A DNA stretch of 23,559 bases from Sulfurovum sp. (GTDB taxonomy: Bacteria; Campylobacterota; Campylobacteria; Campylobacterales; Sulfurovaceae): the NCBI GenBank assembly GCA_015490315.1, contig WFYB01000122.1, positions 1-23,559 of the forward strand, written 5' to 3'. How positions within the stretch are numbered: position 1 is the stretch's first letter; each line of letters starts with the position of its first letter. This document shows positions 15,940-21,760 of the stretch, piece by piece. The notes under the pieces were generated by a model. That model was not told where the DNA came from. It ran no database searches and saw only the letters and a list, made by a program, of their open reading frames with translations. The position numbers were made by a program, and so were the translations under genes.

Positions 15940-16560
15940 ATGTTGACTGTAGCACTTCCAAAGGGGAGAATCGCAGAGCAGACCTTAGAGATCTTTGCCG
16001 AGATCTTTGGCGGAGAATTCAGATTTGAAGGGCGTGAGCTCATTATGGAAAAAGAGGGGTTCCGTTTTCTCAATGTCCGTAATCAGGATGTACCTACCTA
16101 CGTGGAGCATGGTGCAGCGGATATCGGTGTGGTGGGGCTCGATGTCATTACCGAAAAGGAGCTCGATATTATCCAACTGCTCGATATGCAGCTTGGCAAG
16201 TGCAAAGTCGCTATCGGGATCAAAAACGAAGATGAACTCGACTGGTCACGCCCCAATATTAAAATAGCGACCAAGATGGTCAACATCACCAAAAACTACT
16301 TTGCTAAAAAGGCAGTAGGGGTTGAGGTGGTCAAGCTCTACGGTTCGATCGAGCTTGCACCCCTTGTGGGGCTTGCCGATGCAATCGTCGATATCGTAGA
16401 GACGGGCAATACCATGCGTGAGAATGGGCTGAAAGTTGCAGAGGATATCATGGACTCTTCTGCACATCTTATCGCCAACAAGAACAGCTTTTATGCCAAA
16501 AAAGAGGAGATCCTCTCTTTGTACGAAGCCATCAAAAAGGTAGTTGAGAGTCGTGGCTAA
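15940..16560 (+). CDS. hisG: ATP phosphoribosyltransferase, short form catalytic subunit
   Basis: HisG joins ATP and phosphoribosyl pyrophosphate in the first step of histidine synthesis. The 206-aa protein begins MLTVALPKGRIAEQTLEIF and contains RNQDVPTYVEHGAADIGVVGLDVI (about residues 47-70), the substrate loop KLYGSIELAPLVGLADAIVDIVETGNTMRENGL (about 131-163), and ends without the C-terminal regulatory domain of long HisG. Such short enzymes work as a complex with HisZ, a histidyl-tRNA-synthetase-like regulator; hisZ is not in this window. It starts three bases after coaX, and its stop overlaps the next gene, so all three genes form a compact operon. An AAAAGG ribosome site is present at the end of coaX. 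Confidence 0.97.
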   Translation: MLTVALPKGRIAEQTLEIFAEIFGGEFRFEGRELIMEKEGFRFLNVRNQDVPTYVEHGAADIGVVGLDVITEKELDIIQLLDMQLGKCKVAIGIKNEDELDWSRPNIKIATKMVNITKNYFAKKAVGVEVVKLYGSIELAPLVGLADAIVDIVETGNTMRENGLKVAEDIMDSSAHLIANKNSFYAKKEEILSLYEAIKKVVESRG

Positions 16561-17263
16561 CCCCAACAGCACAGATTCGCTCGATCTCTATGCCAAAGTA
16601 GAGGATCTGCTTGAAAACGGTGAAGCGATACAATCCTTGTATGGCTACTACTATGCAACCCTCGCACAACTCTCTTTTGAAACACTGCTTGATATTGGAT
16701 GCGGCAGCGGTGATTTCCTGATCGCGCTTGCCGATCAATTTGGAGATCTATCGCTTAAGGGGATAGATCTGAGTCCTGTCATGGCGGCACGTGCCAGATC
16801 CAAAGGGGCTGATGCTATTGCTGTCGATCTGTGTGAGGTTGATTGGAAGTTTGATGTGATGACAGCGGTGTTTGATATGATGAACTATCTGCCGGATGAA
16901 GCCTTGGAGGGATTTTTCGATTGTCTCAAAGCGCATTTAAATGAAGGCGGATATTTCCTCTTTGATATCAATACGCTGTATGGATTTGAAAATGTTGCCG
17001 TAGGTGCCTATATCGTTGAGGATGAACGTCGTTTTGTCGCGATTGACAGCGACTTTGAAGAGGGGCACTACCGTGCCGATTTTACTCTTTTTGAGAAATT
17101 ATCCGACGCATGCTACAAGAAATCTACACAGACGATCCATCAGTTTCATCACACTGTCGATAGACTGCTCGAAGCAAGCGGTATGACATTGGTAGTCGAT
17201 CAGGAACTCTCCCTCTACGGACTGGAAGAAGCAGACAAACGTTTTGTCATTCTGCAAAAGTAA
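16553..17263 (+). CDS. SAM-dependent methyltransferase, class I
   Basis: This 236-aa Rossmann-fold methyltransferase has motif I LLDIGCGSGDFLIALA (about residues 44-59), an acidic ribose-binding position in LKGIDLSPVMAARAR, and the later motifs FDVMTAVFDMMNYL and LNEGGYFLFDINTLYG. The methyl acceptor cannot be told; the set DIGCGSG/DMMNYLP/LFDINT is common in uncharacterised small-molecule methyltransferases. The start is taken as GTG 16553 within the last codons of hisG; a TTG at 16544 would add three residues. The eight-base overlap suggests translational coupling with hisG, but a histidine-related role is only a guess. It is the last plus-strand gene of the cluster and ends before a shared stem-loop. 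Confidence 0.85.
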   Translation: MANPNSTDSLDLYAKVEDLLENGEAIQSLYGYYYATLAQLSFETLLDIGCGSGDFLIALADQFGDLSLKGIDLSPVMAARARSKGADAIAVDLCEVDWKFDVMTAVFDMMNYLPDEALEGFFDCLKAHLNEGGYFLFDINTLYGFENVAVGAYIVEDERRFVAIDSDFEEGHYRADFTLFEKLSDACYKKSTQTIHQFHHTVDRLLEASGMTLVVDQELSLYGLEEADKRFVILQK

Positions 17264-17318
17264 TATATGCCCTAAAGTCAGGGGTATTTGAATAAGATAA
17301 ATTGGGGGAGTAGTGATG

Positions 17319-17342
17319 CCGGCTTGACATGATTCAAGCCGG
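17319..17342. terminator. Stem-loop between convergent methyltransferase and rpsR genes
   Basis: A nine-base perfect inverted repeat, CCGGCTTGA and TCAAGCCGG, with a six-base loop (CATGAT) lies midway between convergent stops at 17263 and 17354. It likely ends transcription from both sides. Neither side has a strong T-run directly after it. Confidence 0.7.
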
Positions 17343-17353
17343 GTAGAAAGCTT

Positions 17354-17617
17354 TTACTTGATGATCTCGAATGGGTTTTCGATAACGTGCTTTCTGTCTA
17401 CGATATAAGGGATAAGTGCTGTCTGTCTTGCTCTCTTGATCGCGACTGTGACAAGTTCCTGGTGGCGTTTGCAGTTGCCTGTAAGACGACGAGGCATGAT
17501 CTTGAATCTCTCACTGAGGCTGAACTTCAGTGCATTGAGGTCTTTGTAGTCGATATAGTCGACTTTCTGTTCACAATATCTGCAATATCTTTTTTTGAAT
17601 TTTCTTCTTTCTGCCAT
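17354..17617 (-). CDS. rpsR: 30S ribosomal protein S18
   Basis: S18 binds the small-subunit platform together with S6. The 87-aa protein begins MAERRKFKKRYCRYCEQKVDYIDYKD, with the CRYC pair seen in zinc-binding-type S18, and contains ALKFSLSERFKIMPRRLTGNCKRHQ and VAIKRARQTALIPY, the family core. Length is slightly above the usual 75-80 because of a C-terminal tail (HVIENPFEIIK). AGGAGA lies just before the ATG. It is the third gene of the rpsF-ssb-rpsR operon, 13 bases after ssb, the standard order in many bacteria. The stop is followed by the shared stem-loop. Confidence 0.97.
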   Translation of the reverse strand: MAERRKFKKRYCRYCEQKVDYIDYKDLNALKFSLSERFKIMPRRLTGNCKRHQELVTVAIKRARQTALIPYIVDRKHVIENPFEIIK

Positions 17618-17630
17618 AATTTATGTTCTC

Positions 17631-18131
17631 CTAAAACGGTATTTCATCTTCACTGATGTCGATTTCCGGAATATTCGGTGTCGGTTCAGGGGCACTTTGG
17701 ACCGCAGTAGGTGCTGCCGGCTGGCTGTAACTCTCTGTTGGAGCGCTTGGAGCATTGTAGTCTCCTGCAGGTGCGCCATATCCGCCACCTGCCTGTGCTG
17801 CATCATCTCTGCTGCCGAGCATCTGAAGGTTCTCCACGGTTACTGTGTGCTTGCTTCTTTTGCTGCCGTCCTGTGCTGTCCACTGATCGAGCTTGAGTCT
17901 TCCATCTACTAAAACTTTGCTTCCCTTTCGAAGGTACTGGTTGGCTATCTCAGCAGTTCTGCCGAAGAAGGTCAGATCGATGAAAAGTACCTCTTCTTTT
18001 TGCTCACCTGTTGCAGATTTGAACTTGCGTGATGTTGCGATGGCAGTAGAGCCGATCGCACTTCCGCTTTGTGTGTATCTGATCTCGATATCTCTGGTGA
18101 GGTTTCCTGCTAAAATAACTTTGTTGTACAT
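17631..18131 (-). CDS. ssb: Single-stranded DNA-binding protein
   Basis: SSB coats single-stranded DNA and recruits replication and repair proteins. The 166-aa protein has an OB-fold (about residues 1-108) opening MYNKVILAGNLTRDIEIRYTQSG and including VLFIDLTFFGRTAEIANQYLRKGSKVLVDGRLK. A flexible linker rich in G, A, P, S and Q follows, then the acidic tip ISEDEIPF, the partner-binding end of bacterial SSBs. It lies between rpsF and rpsR, 27 bases after rpsF. An AGGAGCAACCCT ribosome site precedes the start. Everything is of normal length and intact. Confidence 0.98.
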   Translation of the reverse strand: MYNKVILAGNLTRDIEIRYTQSGSAIGSTAIATSRKFKSATGEQKEEVLFIDLTFFGRTAEIANQYLRKGSKVLVDGRLKLDQWTAQDGSKRSKHTVTVENLQMLGSRDDAAQAGGGYGAPAGDYNAPSAPTESYSQPAAPTAVQSAPEPTPNIPEIDISEDEIPF

Positions 18132-18158
18132 AGGGTTGCTCCTGTAAGCGACTGTAAA

Positions 18159-18527
18159 TTACGCTTCTTCTTTTGCCGGCTCTTCAGCTTTGCTTTTATT
18201 CGCTGCTGCAACCTGCTTGTCAAATTGCGCAAGCTCTTTTTGGTTACTATATTTTACAGTCAAAAACTTAATGATGTCTTCGTTGATCTTGAGATTTCTT
18301 TCGATCTCTGCAATCGCGTCACCATTGGCTTTGTAGAAAAGGATCGTATAGTACCCTCTGTCGTTTTTCTCAACAGGGTAAGCAAGTTTTCTCATCCCCA
18401 TATCATCCGTTGCGAGAAGTTCTGCATCCACTTTGGCAAGAACATCTTTGATCTTCGCGACTTGCGCTGCGATCTCTTCTTCTGTCAGTGTAGGTTTGAC
18501 TACAAAGAGTGTTTCATAACAGTTCAT
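18159..18527 (-). CDS. rpsF: 30S ribosomal protein S6
   Basis: S6 pairs with S18 on the small ribosomal subunit. The 122-aa protein opens MNCYETLFVVKPTLTEEEIAAQVAKIKDVL and contains MGMRKLAYPVEKNDRGYYTILFYKANGDAIAEIERNLKINEDIIKFLTVKY, the S6 core. A charged alanine- and lysine-rich tail (NKSKAEEPAKEEA) follows, as in other Campylobacterota. AAAGGAAA is the ribosome site just before the ATG. First gene of the operon, with about 200 bases between it and holA that hold the likely promoter and the heptamer tract at 18685. Confidence 0.97.
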   Translation of the reverse strand: MNCYETLFVVKPTLTEEEIAAQVAKIKDVLAKVDAELLATDDMGMRKLAYPVEKNDRGYYTILFYKANGDAIAEIERNLKINEDIIKFLTVKYSNQKELAQFDKQVAAANKSKAEEPAKEEA

Positions 18528-18554
18528 GTATTTCCTTTTGGTTTAATAGCCCGC

Positions 18555-18560
18555 ATTATC
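18555..18560 (-). promoter_or_regulatory. Weak candidate -10 box for rpsF-ssb-rpsR
   Basis: On the minus strand CTGATAATG lies about 28 bases before the rpsF start; GATAAT matches five of six -10 bases. A TGGACA 19 bases upstream could serve as a loose -35. AT-rich sequence near 18610-18640 offers other choices. Confidence 0.3.
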
Positions 18561-18684
18561 AGATGAAGTAGGCTCCACCTGTCCAAAAACGAGCAAGAAT
18601 TTTGGAAGCGTTATTTTATCGTAATATAACTTAGTTGGATATTAAACAAGCAATTCAGGTCCCAAGAAACAAAAAACCGTAAAA

Positions 18685-18740
18685 TTCCTAATTCCTAATT
18701 CCTAATTCCTAATTCCTAATTCCTAATTCCTAATTCCTAA
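18685..18740 (-). repeat. Perfect tandem heptamer repeat, eight copies
   Basis: Eight perfect copies of TTCCTAA (on the minus strand TTAGGAA, the same repeat as GAATTAG) lie directly after holA. The holA TAG stop is made by the first unit in the sense of transcription. As at 6040, the unit reads GGAATTA in the direction of the gene it ends. It is the longest and cleanest tract in the window, so copy number probably varies between strains. Confidence 0.97.
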
Positions 18741-19714
18741 AGATACTGCTGTATCTTGATCAGCATGCTGTAGAGGAGTACTTCACGCTGGGTTGAGGGT
18801 GCCTCTTTGATAGCGAGTTCGCTCTCGAGCAGGTGTTCAAAGATCTTCAGCAGCGCAGCCGATTTGACCCGCAGGGCGAGCTGGGCTTTCTGCTCTTCGA
18901 TCTGTTTGGGGAGTTTGTAGCCGAGAATGGCAGCAGAGTCCACATGACCATGCAGTTTGATATAGGCGTGAAAAAGAAAGATCTGATTGACAAAATACTG
19001 CGTAGAGCGCAAAATAGATGCCTCATCCTCTCCGAGTTCAAGCAGTTTGGTGATCGTCGCTGTGATCGGTTTTTTGTTAAAGAGGTCAATGAGGAGCTGT
19101 TCGGTAGCCAGCGGTGCGGTGGAGTAGACGAGCCTGTCTATGTCTTTGCTGGTGACTTTGGTGCCGAGTATGGCGAGTTTGTCGAGTTCGTTGGCACAGA
19201 GTGCGAGATTGTTCTTGAGCAGAAGCAGGAGGTGCTGCAGAGCATAGTGGTCGATATCCAGACCGATGCGCTGTGCTTTGTGCTGTAGGATCGGCATGGC
19301 ATCTCTGATATTGGGCTCAAAGAAGCGTACCCAGACACCGCCCTTTTTTTCACTGAAACTGCTTTGCATACTGCGGGCATCTTTGGCACTGCCGGTATAA
19401 CCGTAGAGAAAATAGTTGTCACTGTTTTTGTTGGCAAGCTCTATAAGCAGATCGAGCTCTTTTTTGGGGATCTTCTTATCATGCTTGACCACAAGCAGGT
19501 TGGTACCGCCAAAGAGCGATGTCTGAGACAAAAACCCCTTCGCCTGCTCAAAATCCCACTCGTCAAAATAGAGAGAAAGCATACTCTCGTATGCATCAAG
19601 ATGGCGTTTATAGTGATTGATATAGTAGTCGGTGAGATACTCGTTCTCTCCATAGAAAAGCACCGCCTTGGGTAGTGCCTGTTTCAGACGCTGATCGAAC
19701 TCTCGCTGGTACAC
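18737..19714 (-). CDS. holA: DNA polymerase III delta subunit
   Basis: Delta opens the beta clamp within the clamp loader during replication. The 325-aa protein has the family pattern: AVLFYGENEYLTDYYINHYK near the start, LLVVKHDKKIPKKELDLLIELAN, LLLLLKNNLALCANELDKLAIL, and a helical C-terminal domain. The upstream open frame reaches a TTG at 19774, but those codons come from a GTGAAGA heptamer tract. GTG 19714 is preferred because AAAGGAG lies seven bases before it, and it gives normal length. The stop TAG is made by a second heptamer tract, so the gene is bracketed by repeats on both ends. rnr-holA proximity is, as I recall, normal in Campylobacterota; here a restriction system lies between. 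Confidence 0.92.
   Translation of the reverse strand: MYQREFDQRLKQALPKAVLFYGENEYLTDYYINHYKRHLDAYESMLSLYFDEWDFEQAKGFLSQTSLFGGTNLLVVKHDKKIPKKELDLLIELANKNSDNYFLYGYTGSAKDARSMQSSFSEKKGGVWVRFFEPNIRDAMPILQHKAQRIGLDIDHYALQHLLLLLKNNLALCANELDKLAILGTKVTSKDIDRLVYSTAPLATEQLLIDLFNKKPITATITKLLELGEDEASILRSTQYFVNQIFLFHAYIKLHGHVDSAAILGYKLPKQIEEQKAQLALRVKSAALLKIFEHLLESELAIKEAPSTQREVLLYSMLIKIQQYL
18740..18757 (-). other. Hairpin at the 3' end of holA
   Basis: AAGATAC and GTATCTT form a seven-base stem with loop TGCT inside the last holA codons, directly abutting the eight-copy heptamer tract. It lacks the GTTG/CAAC core of the other three hairpins. It may be chance or a relic partner of the tract. Confidence 0.4.
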
Positions 19715-19736
19715 TATGCAACTCCTTTGGAGTCGA

Positions 19737-19764
19737 GTGAAGAGTGGAGAGAGAAGAGTGAAGA
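19737..19764 (+). repeat. Heptamer repeat, GTGAAGA unit, four imperfect copies
   Basis: Four 7-base units in register (GTGAAGA, GTGGAGA, GAGAAGA, GTGAAGA, then GTG) lie just upstream of the holA ribosome site. It is a third unit type of the same period, followed eight bases later by the GTTG/CAAC hairpin at 19773. It keeps the antisense frame open, which artificially lengthens the holA reading frame. Confidence 0.75.
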
Positions 19765-19772
19765 GTGTCGGC

Positions 19773-19793
19773 AAGTGTTGTTTTGCAACACTT
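19773..19793 (+). other. Hairpin AAGTGTTG-TTTTG-CAACACTT with T-run
   Basis: An eight-base perfect stem with a five-base loop is followed on the plus strand by seven T. In shape this is a plus-strand intrinsic terminator, but no plus-strand gene precedes it; both neighbours (methyltransferase and holA) are on the minus strand. Its core GTTGTTTTGCAAC matches the hairpins at 6081 and 15240. Confidence 0.65.
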
Positions 19794-19805
19794 TTTTTAT
19801 GCTAA

Positions 19806-20837
19806 TCATAGTGTGCCTCTGTGATTTTTTACGGTAAATGTATTATCTATACCGATCGCTTGTAAATCTTCTTTGATTTTTTTGGCAAGGAAGTATGCCA
19901 TGTTTGGTGGGACTGCATTGCCAACCATTTTGTAGCCGGACATTACATTTTTATAATAGAATATATGCTCATCTGGAAATGATTGGATACGGGCACACTC
20001 TCGCACACTGAGCCTTCGGTAAAGATGTTCTTTTGTCGGAACAAATATGCGTTTGTTTTGTTCGACAAACTGCATTTTTGGTGCTTGCGGATGAATAGGG
20101 GCATGTCTGCCACCTGCTTGAATAGTAAAGGAAGGTTCATCCCAGCTTCTCACACGGTTTCGTGACATGAAAATGGTTGAAAAAGATCCAATGGCATACT
20201 CATGGTTGGGTATGGCACAGGCATCTGCATTGGTATAATTTTTCTCTTTTGCGCTCAAGACAGAATCTTGAAGGTCAAAAATAACATCTTTTAAGTATCG
20301 TTTGGTTTGAAGCGGTTTAGGAAACTCAAACTGAATACCGAGATCATTTCTGTAGCCCACAAAGAAAACACGTTTTCTATCCTGTGCGACACCATAGTCA
20401 TGGGCGTTGAGTAGTTTAAATGAGAGCGTATAACCACTCTCTTCAAAGAGTTTTTTAATATTTTCAAGTGCAGGTGCATGGCGTGAAGCAAGCATGCCGG
20501 AGACATTCTCTGCAAGAAAAAAGAGCGGTTTTTTACTGCGTAAAAGACGGATGAAGTCAAAAAAGAGCTGACCTCTTTTATCTTCTATCCCTCTTAGTGC
20601 TCCTGCTTCACTCCAGCTTTGGCATGGTGGTCCACCGATCATACCAATGGCATCAGGTACTTCCTCTGCTTCAATTTGGGTAATACTTCGTCTGTCAAGT
20701 TGGGTATGAGGGAAGTTTTTTTCGTAGGTCTCCCATATCTCTTTGTCATACTCATTTGCCCATATCGTTTTAAAACCGGCTTTTTCAAAACCAAGATCAA
20801 GACCGCCTGCACCGGAGAAGAGAGAGATAATATTCAT
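19806..20837 (-). CDS. DNA (cytosine-5)-methyltransferase, HaeIII-like, probable target GGCC
   Basis: This 343-aa m5C methyltransferase shows motif I SLFSGAGGLDLGF (residues 5-17), motif IV GGPPCQSWS with catalytic C72, motif VI LAENVSG (E110), motif VIII AQDRKRVFFVGY, motif IX LYRRLSVRECARIQSFPD and motif X GNAVPP. The target-recognition region, with NHEYAIGSFSTIFMSRNRVRSW and IQAGGRHAPIHPQAP, matches my memory of M.HaeIII (GGCC) closely; no alignment was run. It should protect host DNA from the endonuclease encoded just upstream, whose stop overlaps its start (ATGA). The gene is more AT-rich than holA and rnr on either side, in keeping with acquisition. The protein appears full length. Confidence 0.93.
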   Translation of the reverse strand: MNIISLFSGAGGLDLGFEKAGFKTIWANEYDKEIWETYEKNFPHTQLDRRSITQIEAEEVPDAIGMIGGPPCQSWSEAGALRGIEDKRGQLFFDFIRLLRSKKPLFFLAENVSGMLASRHAPALENIKKLFEESGYTLSFKLLNAHDYGVAQDRKRVFFVGYRNDLGIQFEFPKPLQTKRYLKDVIFDLQDSVLSAKEKNYTNADACAIPNHEYAIGSFSTIFMSRNRVRSWDEPSFTIQAGGRHAPIHPQAPKMQFVEQNKRIFVPTKEHLYRRLSVRECARIQSFPDEHIFYYKNVMSGYKMVGNAVPPNMAYFLAKKIKEDLQAIGIDNTFTVKNHRGTL

Positions 20838-21682
20838 GAAGCTACCTTATATGTGATCAATTTTGCATCCAATAGTTTTACCGGATTATTTGGATCTTCT
20901 ATTTTAACATCTTTTATTACAAGAAGTTTATGTGTTTCAATGGATCGTCGATCATCGTTTGGAAATGAAAAATATTTTTCCGTTCTCATTAATGCGATGA
21001 GTTGAAATGGTGCATCGGGATCTGTCTGATATAGATAGTTATAAACTTTACTTGGATTCTCTATGATCCACATACCCCTAATACGAAGGTAGGTAATACC
21101 CAGAGGATCTACATTGTTGATACCGCTAAGTTCATTTGTACCTTGATTGATTTCAAGGTCATCTATTTGACTTAGGGTGTCTTTAATTCTATTTTCTACT
21201 GTTGTGTAGGTAGTCTCTTCTGCGGCATAACAGTCGCCGTATACCATCCAAAGACTTAGTAATTTTTTCTCTTTTACATAGCCTATACTGTAGATGAGAT
21301 CTTTTTCTTCCCATGTTTCACATACTCGGCATGCTTTATTTATTTTGGGATTATCACAATGGAGTTTGGCTTTAGGGTGTGAACTGTTGAGTTGTAGGTT
21401 TGTAGATGGTGATTGTATTTTTTTGACTTCGATGGCATCTCCACCTTTTAGTATCATATCTGGTGGGTTATTCTTGTTCCCTGTATATGAGAATGTTTGA
21501 TTGATTTTTTCTTTTCGGATAGTTGCATCTTCTTCGTGTAGGGCATCGGCAAATACATACTTGATGTAGTTTTCGAGACCTTCGCCCATATTGTTCATTC
21601 TATTGTTGCCATCTGTAATAGTCATAATATTTGTTTGATAATTTTCAGCAATACGAACGAGTGCTTGAAGAATGTTGGACAT
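20834..21682 (-). CDS. NgoPII-like type II restriction endonuclease, probable target GGCC
   Basis: This 282-aa protein resembles the NgoPII endonuclease family (GGCC) from memory: NNRMNNMGEGLENYIK, TFSYTGNKNNPPDMILKGGDAIEVKKI, LNSSHPKAKLHCD, ACRVCETWEEKDLIYSIGY, SLWMVYGDCY, VDPLGITYLRIRGMW and DAKLITYKV. The PD...EVK catalytic set is at D75, E85 and K87, and a C-x8-C-x2-C cluster at 109-121 may bind metal or stabilise the fold. ATG 21682 is preferred to an upstream ATG at 21730, because it matches the family start and follows a GAGAG. It is the first gene of the pair, upstream of and overlapping its methyltransferase. It is AT-rich, intact and probably active. Confidence 0.9.
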   Translation of the reverse strand: MSNILQALVRIAENYQTNIMTITDGNNRMNNMGEGLENYIKYVFADALHEEDATIRKEKINQTFSYTGNKNNPPDMILKGGDAIEVKKIQSPSTNLQLNSSHPKAKLHCDNPKINKACRVCETWEEKDLIYSIGYVKEKKLLSLWMVYGDCYAAEETTYTTVENRIKDTLSQIDDLEINQGTNELSGINNVDPLGITYLRIRGMWIIENPSKVYNYLYQTDPDAPFQLIALMRTEKYFSFPNDDRRSIETHKLLVIKDVKIEDPNNPVKLLDAKLITYKVAS

Positions 21683-21719
21683 GTTTAACTCTCTTGTTTT
21701 TTTTGTAATCATAAGCTCA

Positions 21720-21749
21720 ATAATACACAAATGGCATAAAATATGTCAA
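21720..21749 (-). promoter_or_regulatory. Sigma-70 promoter of the restriction-modification operon
   Basis: On the minus strand TTGACA (21749-21744) and TATTAT (21725-21720) are separated by 18 bases, a much more standard promoter than the others here. An inverted repeat, ATGGCA at 21731-21736 and TGCCAT at 21752-21757, spans the -35 and could be an operator. The transcript would start near 21713, leaving a leader of about 30 bases. Confidence 0.6.
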
Positions 21750-21760
21750 ATTGCCATATT

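Noticed and set aside
17270..17284. CCCT/AGGGG stem as a terminator after the methyltransferase
   Set aside because: Only a four-base stem; the nine-base stem-loop at 17319 is far stronger.
18685..18740. CRISPR array
   Set aside because: The repeat is seven bases without unique spacers, so it is a simple tandem repeat; no cas genes are present.
19715..19774. N-terminal extension of holA from TTG 19774
   Set aside because: The codons derive from a heptamer tract, the family does not need them, and AAAGGAG precedes GTG 19714 at proper spacing.
19773..19798. Plus-strand terminator
   Set aside because: No plus-strand gene precedes it, and its core is shared with hairpins lacking T-runs, so it is better seen as part of the repeat-linked element.
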